Shown here one piece after another: positions 34,469-43,551 of a stretch of 64,000 nucleotides of DNA. The notes under the pieces were generated by a model. It did no database searches. It had not been told where the DNA came from and saw only the letters and a list, made by a program, of their open reading frames with translations. A program made the translations under genes and the position numbers. The stretch comes from Alkaliphilus peptidifermentans DSM 18978. Its GTDB lineage: Bacteria; Bacillota; Clostridia; Peptostreptococcales; Natronincolaceae. The first letter of the stretch is position 1, and each line of letters begins with the position of its first letter. Where the stretch lies: NCBI RefSeq assembly GCF_900101495.1, contig NZ_FMUS01000002.1:124001-188000 (forward strand), read 5' to 3'.

Positions 34469-35784
34469 AAAAAATCGGAATAGTAGGCCATACTGACAAC
34501 ATCAACCGAATTCAGCAGGTGATTGATAAGAGCTTCCCCAATATCGATGGCTATCCTATTCAAACTAATGAGATGAGCCACATTCAAACAACCGTCAATT
34601 ATCTAAAGGAGCATATTAATGATTTTGATGGTATTATCTTCACTGGGAAAATTCTTTTTGACATTATGAATCACAGCATGCATTCACAAAATCCTTGGGT
34701 ATATATCGAAAACGATGAGAGCCAATTACAGCGCATTTTACTGGAAGCAAGCCTTAAGCATCATATGGACATCACCCAAATTAGCATTGACTCTTATTCT
34801 GAAGGTACTGTAAGAGCCATATATGAAGACTCTGGACTAAGCTCTGGACAATATTCTGCCTATGTATCCAAGCTTGATATTTTTAAGGAAACCTTTATAG
34901 ATGATTTATTTAAGTTTCACAAGAACAACTATTTAGCAAGGCCAGACTTAATATGTATTACAGGAATTTCCTCTGTCTATAGGCTTCTTCAAGCCCATCA
35001 GGTACCAAGCCTCCTCTTAACCCCTAATGAAAATGCAATCAAGAATAGGCTATATAACCTTCTTGAGAAGATTAGGCTTGAAAATATGAGCATTAGTCAG
35101 ATTGTCGTAATATCTATAGAAATTGATGTAAATAATGAATATGACCTAATATCTGAAAATGAGTACAGCATTATGCTTCAAAAAACAAGAATAACAGAAG
35201 AGGTGTATAAATTTACACAACGTATTCAAGCTGCTGTAATAGAAACAGAAAAAAACTACTTGCTTTTCACAACAAAGCAAATAGTTGAGTTTGAGACTAA
35301 AAATTTGGGGGAGCTTTCTATTCTAAGCTCCATAAAAAATAAAACCAACAACACTGTTAGTGTTGGGATTGGCTTTGGGATCACAGCAAGGGAAGCTAAA
35401 GTCAATGCAATCATTGGGAAGAATAAAGCCCTAAAGATGGGTGGAAATCAGTGTTTTGTAGTATACGATAGAAATCGTATGGAAAGAATTACGCCCTTCG
35501 ATAGATCCAACAGCAGTATTTCACCACTGGATCTCCCTTTGAAGGATATCTCAGAAAAAAGCGGCGTCAGTATAAATAATATCTATCAGTTAAAGTGTAT
35601 TATGGATATATATAAAAAGTCTACCTTCACTAGCTTAGAACTGTCTGAGGAATTTGGAAATTCCCTCAGAAGTATGAACAGAATCATTGAAAGGCTTGAA
35701 CAAGCGGGCTATATAGAGGTAGTTGGCAAAAAGATAGTTGGTAAAGCCGGAAGACCTAGCAGAATTCTAAAGCTACTCATATAA
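34465..35784 (+). CDS. Transcriptional regulator with GTP cyclohydrolase III/GGDEF-like middle domain and C-terminal winged helix
   Basis: Protein of 439 residues. The N-terminal about 200 residues are alpha/beta, with no clear family match. A middle domain contains NNTVSVGIGFGITAREAKVN and AIIGKNKAL, the pattern of degenerate GGDEF/GTP cyclohydrolase III-like folds. The C-terminus is a winged helix (FTSLELSEEFGNSLRSMNRI, then IERLEQAGYIEVVGKK). It lies divergently next to tryptophanase and probably controls it, perhaps sensing an amino acid or nucleotide. Both the target and the ligand are inference. Confidence 0.7.
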   Translation: MKKIGIVGHTDNINRIQQVIDKSFPNIDGYPIQTNEMSHIQTTVNYLKEHINDFDGIIFTGKILFDIMNHSMHSQNPWVYIENDESQLQRILLEASLKHHMDITQISIDSYSEGTVRAIYEDSGLSSGQYSAYVSKLDIFKETFIDDLFKFHKNNYLARPDLICITGISSVYRLLQAHQVPSLLLTPNENAIKNRLYNLLEKIRLENMSISQIVVISIEIDVNNEYDLISENEYSIMLQKTRITEEVYKFTQRIQAAVIETEKNYLLFTTKQIVEFETKNLGELSILSSIKNKTNNTVSVGIGFGITAREAKVNAIIGKNKALKMGGNQCFVVYDRNRMERITPFDRSNSSISPLDLPLKDISEKSGVSINNIYQLKCIMDIYKKSTFTSLELSEEFGNSLRSMNRIIERLEQAGYIEVVGKKIVGKAGRPSRILKLLI

Positions 35785-35906
35785 AAGGAGTTTAATAATG
35801 GCATTATAATTGTGAGGGTTAGCGGAGGATCTAAATATATTCAAAACATAAGATTCTCCAACTTCATTTCAGAATGAAGAGCAAAAAAACTAAAAGATAT
35901 TGTTAA

Positions 35907-36545
35907 CTATGCAAAATCTGCTTTTTTACATTTAACAATCATAAAATTTAATGGAGGTTTATTCTCTGTTTTATTATCTGATTCATCGATTTCTGAAATT
36001 TCTGTTAACCCATACTTTCCAAATTCTCGCTTTATTGAATCAGGATCATAAAAGAAGATTTTTACGCCTTTTATTCTCTCAAATCGATCTCTACTCAGTT
36101 GTTTCCCCTGTCCAAACATTGGGGCTTTTTTTGAAATAGTTGTGAAAATCATATATCCATTTGGTTTTAATTGATTATAACAATCTTTAATAAATTTCTT
36201 TCTCTCATGATTATTCAATAAGTGGATAAGTGCATAGCAAAATATGCCGTCATAAAGTTTGCTGTCAAAGGGCATATCAGTTACTGAACCATGATAGATA
36301 CTAATATCATCAAGCCCGCTTTTTCTTGCCAACTCAATCGCCGTTCTTGAAATCTCAATACCCGTTACATTAATTCCATTCTCAATAAATACCTTTGAAT
36401 TTCTACCATATCCAATACCTGGTATCAATATGTCCTTAACTTTCTTTTCAAGGAAAAAATCCTTTGTCAAAATTGCGGAGTCTGAAGGTTCAAATCCCCA
36501 CATTGATTGTTTTTCTATAAAGCTTGATTCCCAGAATTCTGTCAT
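35907..36545 (-). CDS. Class I SAM-dependent methyltransferase (TehB/thiopurine-like)
   Basis: Protein of 212 residues. It starts MTEFWESSFIEKQSMWGFEP, then SAM motif ILIPGIGYGRNSKVFIENG with GIEISRTAIELAR, and post-motif MPFDSKLYDGIFCYALIHLL. The architecture recalls small-molecule methyltransferases acting on tellurite, thiopurines or similar toxic compounds. The substrate cannot be told. It is monocistronic. Confidence 0.85.
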   Translation of the reverse strand: MTEFWESSFIEKQSMWGFEPSDSAILTKDFFLEKKVKDILIPGIGYGRNSKVFIENGINVTGIEISRTAIELARKSGLDDISIYHGSVTDMPFDSKLYDGIFCYALIHLLNNHERKKFIKDCYNQLKPNGYMIFTTISKKAPMFGQGKQLSRDRFERIKGVKIFFYDPDSIKREFGKYGLTEISEIDESDNKTENKPPLNFMIVKCKKADFA

Positions 36546-36711
36546 ATCATTATCTCCTTATAATAGTTTTTTCAACTCCATCATTCATATCCATATTTTT
36601 TAGATTGTATATATTGTAGATATATTTTATCTGTAATCATGGTATAAAAAGCTTAAATCTAGCTGAATATGGCAGAGATTATTCCTTACATATTCCATTG
36701 ATTGCTGTATT

Positions 36712-37095
36712 TTAGACTATTTCGTAAATCTTTTTATTCAGCAAATACGTCTCCATAGTGTTTTCTGCTTCTTTCATCACTTTGAAGATTTCACACTGGC
36801 TCTCCTCCTCATGTAATTCACAACTAAATAACCCTCCTGTTCCCTCAGTTGCCTTAATTACATCCATAAATGAAATTTCCTCTACTTTTTTACGTAAAAC
36901 ATAGCCACCTTTTACACCTGGAGTCGACTGAACTAAATTAGCCTTTACTAGCTGCGTTAAAATCTTTGAAAGATAAGTCGCAGATATATTGAAGTGATTT
37001 GATAATACTTGTAAATTAAAGTTATCGTCTTTATTATATTTAATCATATACGCCATGGTATGAAGTGCGTAGTTTGTAGCTTTAGTATATTTCAA
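36712..37095 (-). CDS. Rrf2-family transcriptional regulator
   Basis: Protein of 127 residues with the Rrf2 winged helix (NYALHTMAYMIKYNK, LSNHFNISATYLSKILTQLVKANLV) and the conserved GVKGGYVLRKKVEEISFMDVI. Two cysteines in the C-terminal loop (FSCELHEEESQCEIF) could bind an iron-sulfur cluster, one fewer than the three of IscR/NsrR. The start is TTG after AAGGAGG. The target is unknown; the adjacent methyltransferase is a candidate. Confidence 0.88.
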   Translation of the reverse strand: MKYTKATNYALHTMAYMIKYNKDDNFNLQVLSNHFNISATYLSKILTQLVKANLVQSTPGVKGGYVLRKKVEEISFMDVIKATEGTGGLFSCELHEEESQCEIFKVMKEAENTMETYLLNKKIYEIV

Positions 37096-37255
37096 TATGT
37101 AGCCTCCTTACGAAGATATTATAGACTGTAATTATCTCTAATATATAAGTAATATATATTATTGTCAATCCTTTTAAAAAATTGTGTGTTTATCTTATGA
37201 TAATGTCACCTTGTAATTATCTTTAGAAAATGTCACCTATGGTCAAAATCTAGAT

Positions 37256-37801
37256 ATGAATAACGAGGTGATTTATCTATTGAGTCAAAATCAATTGAAT
37301 AGGTATAATGTTATCTCCATGGTAATTGATGGGCATTTAAAGGTTGCTGATGCTGCTAAATCTCTATGCTTAAGCGAACGCCAGATTATAAGATTAAAAA
37401 AAGGAGTGATGAAAGAAGGAGTTGCTTTCTTAATACATAAAAACTCTGGCAAAAAACCTCTTCATACCATTGAAGATAATCTTAAAAATCAAATTCTTAG
37501 TCTGAGAAATACTGATGTTTACATGAATTCTAATTTTCTTCACTTCAAGGAGTTATTAGAAATTCATGAAAAGATTAAAATTAGCTATAATGCTTTATAT
37601 CACATCCTAACTAAAGCAGGTTTTAAGAGCCCTAAAAAACATCGTAAGCCTAAGCAACATCATCGTCGGAAGCGTATGCCTAAAGAAGGCTTATTAATTC
37701 AAATGGATGCTACTCCTTTTGAGTGGTTTGGAGGCAATGAACAATTTGCATTACATGGTGCTATTGATGTTGCTACAGGCTTCCTCAACTACATGAATTA
37801 A
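37256..37801 (+). mobile_element. Truncated ISNCY-like transposase
   Basis: The first 181 residues of a DDE transposase: N-terminal helix-turn-helix (VADAAKSLCLSERQIIRL), basic linker (KKHRKPKQHHRRKRM) and the first catalytic Asp region (LIQMDATPFEWFGG) followed by DVATG. It ends abruptly where the second half, with the remaining catalytic D and E, should follow. The element left end seems to lie near 37190. No right end was found, so it is a remnant. Confidence 0.8.
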
Positions 37802-37827
37802 ATATTGTTAATTGTTAATACTATGTA

Positions 37828-37875
37828 TTGACAATATGACTACCCAGTCACATAATAATATGACTGGGTAGTCAT
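37828..37875 (+). promoter_or_regulatory. Promoter with twin TetR-type operators
   Basis: TTGACA (37828-37833), 17 bases, CATAAT (37851-37856). A 15-bp inverted repeat, ATGACTACCCAGTCA and TGACTGGGTAGTCAT (37836-37850, 37861-37875), flanks the -10 box. Each arm is itself a palindrome of type TGACT-N4-AGTCA, the form bound by TetR-family repressors. Confidence 0.75.
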
Positions 37876-37897
37876 AGAAGAAAGGAGGTGATTAACT

Positions 37898-38056
37898 ATG
37901 CCAAAGCAGACTTTCTTAAATCTTCCTGATGAGAAGCGAGAAATAATTTTAGAAGTAGCAGATGTAAAAATGATTTCAATTGCTTTATTCCACTATATCA
38001 AATGTATAAATGCAAGGGCTTTCTTTGCTTACTCCAAGCTGGGGTATGTCCATTGA
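37898..38056 (+). pseudogene. TetR-family regulator remnant (first about 22 codons)
   Basis: After AAAGGAGG the frame starts MPKQTFLNLPDEKREIILEV, the usual N-terminus of a TetR repressor. It then diverges into unrelated sequence (KMISIALFHYIKC...) and stops at 38054-38056. The DNA-binding helix-turn-helix and ligand domain are missing, although the promoter and operators are intact. Confidence 0.75.
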
Positions 38057-38159
38057 ATTAATTTTGAGTTTTATTCCCTGTATTTTTTCACTCATTAGCA
38101 GCAGTTTTGCAAAGATTTAACAAGCTAATGAGACGTAAATCTAAGACAAAGAATAAAAA

Positions 38160-40199
38160 TTATGGCACATATTGCTCTGTAATACTTTGGACGTATCCAT
38201 CTTTTGTAATAATTCTAAAGGGTGGTGTGAAATCCGAGTATTTTTTAAAAGAATCGATGAATTCCTCCATAGTAACCGATTTATGAACAGCACCTTCATC
38301 CCAATTTATAATATTATATTCAGTTTGTTCTGTTACTTGAAAATACATTGGATAGCTATCAGGATTGTAAATGTAGAACCCATTTAAATCATTTGGGTCT
38401 ATATTCAACTCTTTAAGCCTCTGTGTGTCATTTAAGGTCAACCACTCAATTTTATCTAAATGAAAGGAAGCGCTTTCCTTACTAAAGTTAGAAATAAATC
38501 CTATAAAGTGACTTTCCGGAGTTTTATAAAAATCCTCAGGTTTTGCAGAATACTTCAAAACAATGTTGTCAACAGAACCACCTTGACCAAGATCATTGAT
38601 TATGAAGTCAGTAGCAACCTGCATAGGATCTAAAAGAGAAAGGTTAGTTCCATCATCACTTTGTTTTTGTAGTTCCTTATAGTATTCGGCTATCCTAATA
38701 TCCGTTTCTGGCGTAACATAATAGACTGTACCGTTTCCATCCATCCAGCGTTCCACACACCAAATTCCCTGTTCACCTTGAATAACTGGCTGCGATACTA
38801 ACAGCTGTGATGTTTCTCCGGTCGATAATTGAAATTGCACAAGGATATGATTTCCCTTATAGCTTACATTTTCTAATAGCCCTTTGCCTTCAAGAAAAAT
38901 ACGTAGGGCTATTTCCTGCCCAGCTAAATTAGAAAAATCTGCTTCCCCACTTTTCATATATCCTAAATACTGCAACTTAGAACCTTCGTAAGAAAAAACT
39001 AACAATGGTTTACCCATACTTTCATCTTCTGTTATCCATCCATCAATTGCATTCATACCACCCGCTAACATAACATTACTTATATCATCAGGCTTTAGAC
39101 GATACTCAAGACTCCAGATTTCTACATTGGATGGAAGTAATTGATCTAAGGAAGCTATTTTTTCAAGTTTAGTAATTTTACTATCAACAGTCTTATAAGC
39201 CGTGCTATAAAATTCTATCTTCTCCTTTACAAATTGTTCAGCATACTCTTCTACTGTCCACTGTTCTTTAGGGGGATTACTCATAAGCCCTACACTAATT
39301 ACCACTACAGCAATAACTGCCCCAATAATAGCCCAAAATCGAGGCTTTTTGTAGTTTAATATGTTAATAATCCGACCTTTGGTGTTGTTCTCTCCAAAAG
39401 CAAGAGGACTACCACCTATAATACGTCTGCCTGTTGCTAAAAACAAAAGAGATGTAGAATAATCCTTTTTAATTTCACTACCCATTTGCTTAATAACACT
39501 TTCATCACATGACATCTCCATATCTTCGCTCATCAAAAAGAAAGCAGCCCAAACAAGAGGATTAAACCAGTGAACACACAGGATTAAGAAGGCCAAAGGC
39601 TTTATAATATGGTCCAACCTTTTAATATGAGTTTGTTCATGCTTAATGATATAGTTTTTTCCCTTCTCTGTAAGACCTATTGGTAGATAAATTTTAGGTT
39701 TTAATATACCAAAAATAAAGGGGGTTTTAATACCATGCATTGTATACACATTATCAAAAATTAGACTAGCAGGTTTGAGTTTCATATATAGCTTTATAGC
39801 TGTAAAAAAGCTATATATAAGCAATACAGCAATACCAAAAATCCATAGTATTTCACCCAAAGTAATCCATAGCTGCAACGGATTTACACTCACTTCAACT
39901 ACAGGTGCAGACATCATAGAGTTATTTACTGTTTGATCCATAACTGTAATGCTACTGTTAATTGTATGTATCTGTGAATACATAATGTTCGTTGGTACGG
40001 TTTGTGTGCTGACGGGTACTAAGCTAAACATACTGTCATAGGAAAATGGAGATATAAGCCTGAAAAACACCACTGACCACAGGGCATAGGAAAAAATTTT
40101 AGGCACTCTTTTAAGCAGTAGTCGAGCTACTATAACAAATAAAACAACGTAGCTAGCAGTAATACTCATGTTTAAAATCTGTAAAAACAACGTATCCAC
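38160..40199 (-). CDS. BlaR1/MecR1-type membrane metalloprotease (M56) with extracellular sensor
   Basis: Protein of 679 residues. The N-terminal M56 domain has several membrane segments and the zinc motif HEQTH (IKHEQTHIKRLDH near residue 187), followed by MEMSCDES with the third ligand Glu. After a membrane segment near residue 295 comes a large C-terminal extracytoplasmic region of about 370 residues. This shows no penicillin-binding SxxK/SxN/KTG pattern, so the signal is probably not a beta-lactam. The protease should inactivate the BlaI-like repressor encoded 2 bases upstream. GTG start after AAGGAGG. Confidence 0.85.
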   Translation of the reverse strand: MDTLFLQILNMSITASYVVLFVIVARLLLKRVPKIFSYALWSVVFFRLISPFSYDSMFSLVPVSTQTVPTNIMYSQIHTINSSITVMDQTVNNSMMSAPVVEVSVNPLQLWITLGEILWIFGIAVLLIYSFFTAIKLYMKLKPASLIFDNVYTMHGIKTPFIFGILKPKIYLPIGLTEKGKNYIIKHEQTHIKRLDHIIKPLAFLILCVHWFNPLVWAAFFLMSEDMEMSCDESVIKQMGSEIKKDYSTSLLFLATGRRIIGGSPLAFGENNTKGRIINILNYKKPRFWAIIGAVIAVVVISVGLMSNPPKEQWTVEEYAEQFVKEKIEFYSTAYKTVDSKITKLEKIASLDQLLPSNVEIWSLEYRLKPDDISNVMLAGGMNAIDGWITEDESMGKPLLVFSYEGSKLQYLGYMKSGEADFSNLAGQEIALRIFLEGKGLLENVSYKGNHILVQFQLSTGETSQLLVSQPVIQGEQGIWCVERWMDGNGTVYYVTPETDIRIAEYYKELQKQSDDGTNLSLLDPMQVATDFIINDLGQGGSVDNIVLKYSAKPEDFYKTPESHFIGFISNFSKESASFHLDKIEWLTLNDTQRLKELNIDPNDLNGFYIYNPDSYPMYFQVTEQTEYNIINWDEGAVHKSVTMEEFIDSFKKYSDFTPPFRIITKDGYVQSITEQYVP

Positions 40200-40201
40200 A
40201 C

Positions 40202-40561
40202 CTATTCCTCCTTATGTTCATTGATTAACCTTTGTAACACATCAATTTCCTTATCACTCATTTTTTTACTTCTTGAGAATGCAGCTAAAAACTTTGGTAG
40301 TGATCCAAAGTTTTGTTCTACAAATTGCTTGCTTTGCTCAGCATAAAAATCATCTTTTGTTATTAGTGATTTCACCATGCCATTATCATTTTCAAAGATT
40401 TCTTTAACCTCAAGACGTTTTAGCATAGTATAGGTGGTTGATTTTTTCCAGTCAAGCTCTGCATAACACAACTTTACCAATATACCTGATGGAATAGGTT
40501 CATGTTGCCAGATAATATCAGCAAATTTAGTCTCCATATCAGTAAGTCTATATTCTTTCAT
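40202..40561 (-). CDS. BlaI/MecI-family transcriptional repressor
   Basis: Winged-helix repressor of 119 residues with the family pattern TDMETKFADIIWQHEPIPSG, KKSTTYTMLKRLEVK and a C-terminal dimerisation helix region with LPKFLAAFSRSKKM. It is released from DNA when the linked M56 protease is activated. The ATG at 40561 follows AAAGGGG by 7 bases and is preferred over the TTG at 40567. It is the first gene of the two-gene operon. Confidence 0.92.
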   Translation of the reverse strand: MKEYRLTDMETKFADIIWQHEPIPSGILVKLCYAELDWKKSTTYTMLKRLEVKEIFENDNGMVKSLITKDDFYAEQSKQFVEQNFGSLPKFLAAFSRSKKMSDKEIDVLQRLINEHKEE

Positions 40562-40577
40562 ATCCAAGCCCCTTTCA

Positions 40578-40625
40578 GTCTACAAACATTAGACCAGTGT
40601 TGCTTTCAGTTTACAATTTGTAGAC
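40578..40625. promoter_or_regulatory. Two BlaI-type operators
   Basis: Two inverted repeats precede the repressor gene: GTCTACAAACATTAGAC (40578-40594) and GTTTACAATTTGTAGAC (40609-40625). The TACA...TGTA core is typical of BlaI/MecI operators. Autoregulation is expected. Confidence 0.7.
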
Positions 40626-40749
40626 TACTTTGTCAATGGCAATATAAAAAAATCTTTCTTATCTTTTATGGAGACAATAATACTATAATAATTTACTCCA
40701 TCGACAACACTTTAGACTAAATTAATTCTGTAGACACAGTATTTAAATG

Positions 40750-40806
40750 AAATAGGGTATTACACTTGAAATTACCGATTTCATGTGTAATACCCTATTT
40801 TTTTCA
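40750..40806 (+). terminator. Long hairpin with U tract
   Basis: A 23-base arm (40750-40772) pairs with 40778-40800 with one mismatch and a 5-base loop, followed by TTTT on the plus strand. On the minus strand it could also end transcription from azlCD, with a weaker tail. Confidence 0.75.
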
Positions 40807-40878
40807 TATTATAGTTAATCGCAAATGTCTATGCTGTAAAGCTTTTTAAGCTAGGCTTTATCATTTGTCCTATTATTT

Positions 40879-40961
40879 GATTGACCCTTGATGCTTTATC
40901 GCCGCCTAGGTTACCGCTAGCAAAATAGACCAATCACCGTTTTTTACTATTCTAGGACACT
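40879..40961 (-). repeat. ppdK-3'-end-like dispersed repeat, copy B
   Basis: On the minus strand, CTAGAATAGTAAAAAACGGT and the next 20 bases are identical to copy A. The ppdK-like half (GCTAGCGGTAACCTAGGCGG, then CG) is more diverged and carries a stop. It lies about 55 bases 3' of azlD. Confidence 0.8.
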
Positions 40962-41013
40962 TATTGTAATGATTGATATTAAAAGATTTTCATCTTCTCC
41001 GATTAAATTTATA

Positions 41014-41352
41014 TCATATGGGCAACACCGTACGAATCAAAATCATATAACAGGCTGTTCCAAGAAAGATACTGAGAAAAGCATTTTTTTTTGTGACTTG
41101 TGCAGCTATGACAATGCCAACTGAAAGTAATTCCCCCATACCAAAGGGGAAAGTGGTGAAGTTAATGTTTCTTAGACAGTAAACCACTAGAATAATCATT
41201 ATCGATGCAGGTAATACTGTGCCAAGATAGTGAACGGTTTTGGGAAGTTCTTTCTTTCCACCAAACAAAAAGTAGGGTATAGCACGAGTGAGGCCTGTTA
41301 TTGATGCAACTACAATAAGAATTAAAGTAGAAAATCCAAGTTCAATTGTCAT
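41014..41352 (-). CDS. azlD: Branched-chain amino acid exporter small subunit
   Basis: Membrane protein of 112 residues with about four hydrophobic segments and the AzlD signature AIPYFLFGGKKELPKTVHYL (GTVLPA follows). It works with AzlC as a two-component exporter of branched-chain amino acids or their analogues. It overlaps the end of azlC by 11 bases. Confidence 0.9.
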   Translation of the reverse strand: MTIELGFSTLILIVVASITGLTRAIPYFLFGGKKELPKTVHYLGTVLPASIMIILVVYCLRNINFTTFPFGMGELLSVGIVIAAQVTKKNAFLSIFLGTACYMILIRTVLPI

Positions 41353-42043
41353 AATTCATTCCTCCCATTTGAATGTCTATACGCTCCTTCATGATGGTAT
41401 GTATAATTAAACTAACCGATAATGCAGGAAGTATAAAGTAGTCTGATCCTAATAGAAAATAGAATACAATAGCACTGACAAACCCTGTGATAACAGGGAT
41501 ATGGGAATCAAATTGATAGTATTGATTGACACAGACCACAACAAAAAATGCCGTAGCAGAAAATTCAATCCCCTTCATATCAAAGAATAGCATTTCACCA
41601 GCCAAAGCACCAATTGTGCAACTGATAATCCACAGCACATGGCATATTAGAGCAATATAAAAGTCTACTTTTTCCTCATCCATATTCTCTGGATATTTGA
41701 TGGAGCAGAATACTGAATATGTTTCATCGGTTAGTGTTAAAACCATATAAGGATACTTCCAGCCCATCTTACTAAACTTAGCCACAAATCCTATACCATA
41801 GAAAATGTGTCTTGCATTGATAAAGAATGTCATAATCCCAATCATAATTAGCGGTACACCAGAGGTCATAAGAGAAACCATAACAATCTGCATAGAACCT
41901 GCATAAATGAAAGCTCCTGATAAAAAAGCCCAGAGAACTGAATACCCTGCTTCATGTATTAGAATTCCAAATGCAATTCCTACAAAAACATATGAAAATA
42001 TCAAAGGTATTATTTGCTTTACAGCAAAACCAAATGTCTTCAT
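41342..42043 (-). CDS. azlC: Branched-chain amino acid exporter large subunit
   Basis: Membrane protein of 233 residues with the AzlC/YgaZ signature (GIAFGILIHEAGYSVLWAFL, SGAFIYAGSMQIVMVSLM, and INARHIFYGIGFVAKF). The ATG at 42043 follows AAGGAG by 9 bases; the in-frame TTG at 42067 is rejected. Control by the upstream MocR-type regulator is suggested by a shared palindrome. Confidence 0.92.
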   Translation of the reverse strand: MKTFGFAVKQIIPLIFSYVFVGIAFGILIHEAGYSVLWAFLSGAFIYAGSMQIVMVSLMTSGVPLIMIGIMTFFINARHIFYGIGFVAKFSKMGWKYPYMVLTLTDETYSVFCSIKYPENMDEEKVDFYIALICHVLWIISCTIGALAGEMLFFDMKGIEFSATAFFVVVCVNQYYQFDSHIPVITGFVSAIVFYFLLGSDYFILPALSVSLIIHTIMKERIDIQMGGMNYDN

Positions 42044-42102
42044 AATATGCAACTCCTTTATATACAAACATTTATCTTGAAACCTATGCTATCACATGCA
42101 AA

Positions 42103-42134
42103 TACGCCATACAATCTAATAATTGTATGGCGTA
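42103..42134. promoter_or_regulatory. Palindromic operator between mocR-like gene and azlC
   Basis: Perfect 13-bp inverted repeat TACGCCATACAAT/ATTGTATGGCGTA with a 6-base spacer. Its CCATACAAT core recurs upstream of the MocR-type gene. Confidence 0.7.
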
Positions 42135-42144
42135 CAATTTCGTT

Positions 42145-43533
42145 TTATTGTTTAATGGAACTCAGTAACTTCCTCAAAGTTTTCAAGCCTTTTTCTAACT
42201 CTTCTATGGTTTCAGGTGCACAAATAGACAAACGAACTGCTTTTTCAGGATTACTATTACCAACTGCAAATCGATCTGCCCCATACACTTGAACACAATG
42301 CTTCAAGGCCAATGCTTCAAAGTCTGTGGCTGATGTTTTTCCTGGTAGTTTAAGCCACCTAAAAATACAGGTTTTTTCACCGAGACAATCATATTCAGAT
42401 AAATAATCATTAACCAATTGATTTCTTTCAATTGTGTTCTTCCTGTGGCTTTGAATAATAGTATCAAATTGATTTGACACAATCATACGAGCAGCTAATT
42501 CTGCCATCAATGGAGAAACAGATATATTCATATTATAAAGTGCATTAGATAGAGGTTTTTTATACTTTAGGGGAACTGATACATAAGCTAAACGGAGGCC
42601 AGGACCAATGGCTTTAGACATACTGGCTATATAGATTGTATTCTCCGGTGCAAATGATGCTACAGCTGGTATTGGCTTTTCATGCATCAGACTATAAGCA
42701 GCATCCTCGATAATAAAAATATTGTTCTCTTTAGCAATTCTAGCTAAAGCTTTTCTGCCTTCAATGGACATAATATGGGTAGTTGGATTTTGATAGTCTG
42801 GTATCAAATAAATACCCTTTAAATTTTCATTTTTACAGGCATATATCAGTGCATTTTCATCCATTACTAACCCTTTATATTTAATAGGCACTAGTTGAAT
42901 ACCAAGCATACTGGCGGTTGTTTTTAAGCCAGAATAAGTGTGGGGGTCAGTACCAATCTTATCTCCATGCTGACATAAACCAATAAGTGCAGCTGTGATA
43001 GCGTTTTGGCCACCACTAGCAAATAAAATAGTCTCGATATTTGTAGTATAACCACCCTTAAGCATAAATTTTACTGCTGCATCTTTCTGCCATAGAACAT
43101 CTCCAGGTCTGTTATATCTGAAGTATTTTATAAGGTCAGATTCACTCACTATGTTTTTAAATTGTGCCATGAGTGGTTCATAAGAGGCTGGTTCCGGGAT
43201 AGTAGCTCCCATTTCAATTATATTCTTTGGTTTTCCATCAGTGAGCAAATAAGCATTTGAAAGGGCATCAAAGGAAACAAATGCACCACTTCCCACAGTT
43301 GTGCTTATTAGGCCTTTTAATATACACACCTTAAAAGCCTTTGTAACTGTGCTTACATTTATGTCTAAAAAATCAGCTAGTTCCCTATAGGGTGGTAATT
43401 TAGTTCCTGGAAGTATCCTTCCATTTATAATATCCTGTTCCAGTTGATTTGCTAAAGAGCGATATAATGGTTTAACTGTATCTAAAACAGGTTTCCAAGT
43501 CATGGGGTAATTTTCAAATGAATTTACAGGCAT
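42145..43533 (-). CDS. MocR-type regulator (GntR helix-turn-helix fused to aminotransferase fold)
   Basis: Protein of about 462 residues. The N-terminal GntR winged helix includes LPPYRELADFLDINVSTVTK. The class I aminotransferase-like domain follows, with the PLP lysine in ASMSKAIGPGLRLAYV (near residue 300) and DPHTYSGLKTT and DYQNPTTHIMS. MocR proteins sense PLP and amino acids. The gene is followed directly by azlCD on the same strand, so an amino acid export response is likely. The ATG at 43533 (AAAGGATG upstream) is preferred over the TTG at 43560, which lies inside the operator. Confidence 0.9.
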   Translation of the reverse strand: MPVNSFENYPMTWKPVLDTVKPLYRSLANQLEQDIINGRILPGTKLPPYRELADFLDINVSTVTKAFKVCILKGLISTTVGSGAFVSFDALSNAYLLTDGKPKNIIEMGATIPEPASYEPLMAQFKNIVSESDLIKYFRYNRPGDVLWQKDAAVKFMLKGGYTTNIETILFASGGQNAITAALIGLCQHGDKIGTDPHTYSGLKTTASMLGIQLVPIKYKGLVMDENALIYACKNENLKGIYLIPDYQNPTTHIMSIEGRKALARIAKENNIFIIEDAAYSLMHEKPIPAVASFAPENTIYIASMSKAIGPGLRLAYVSVPLKYKKPLSNALYNMNISVSPLMAELAARMIVSNQFDTIIQSHRKNTIERNQLVNDYLSEYDCLGEKTCIFRWLKLPGKTSATDFEALALKHCVQVYGADRFAVGNSNPEKAVRLSICAPETIEELEKGLKTLRKLLSSIKQ

Positions 43534-43551
43534 ATTATCACATCCTTTTCT

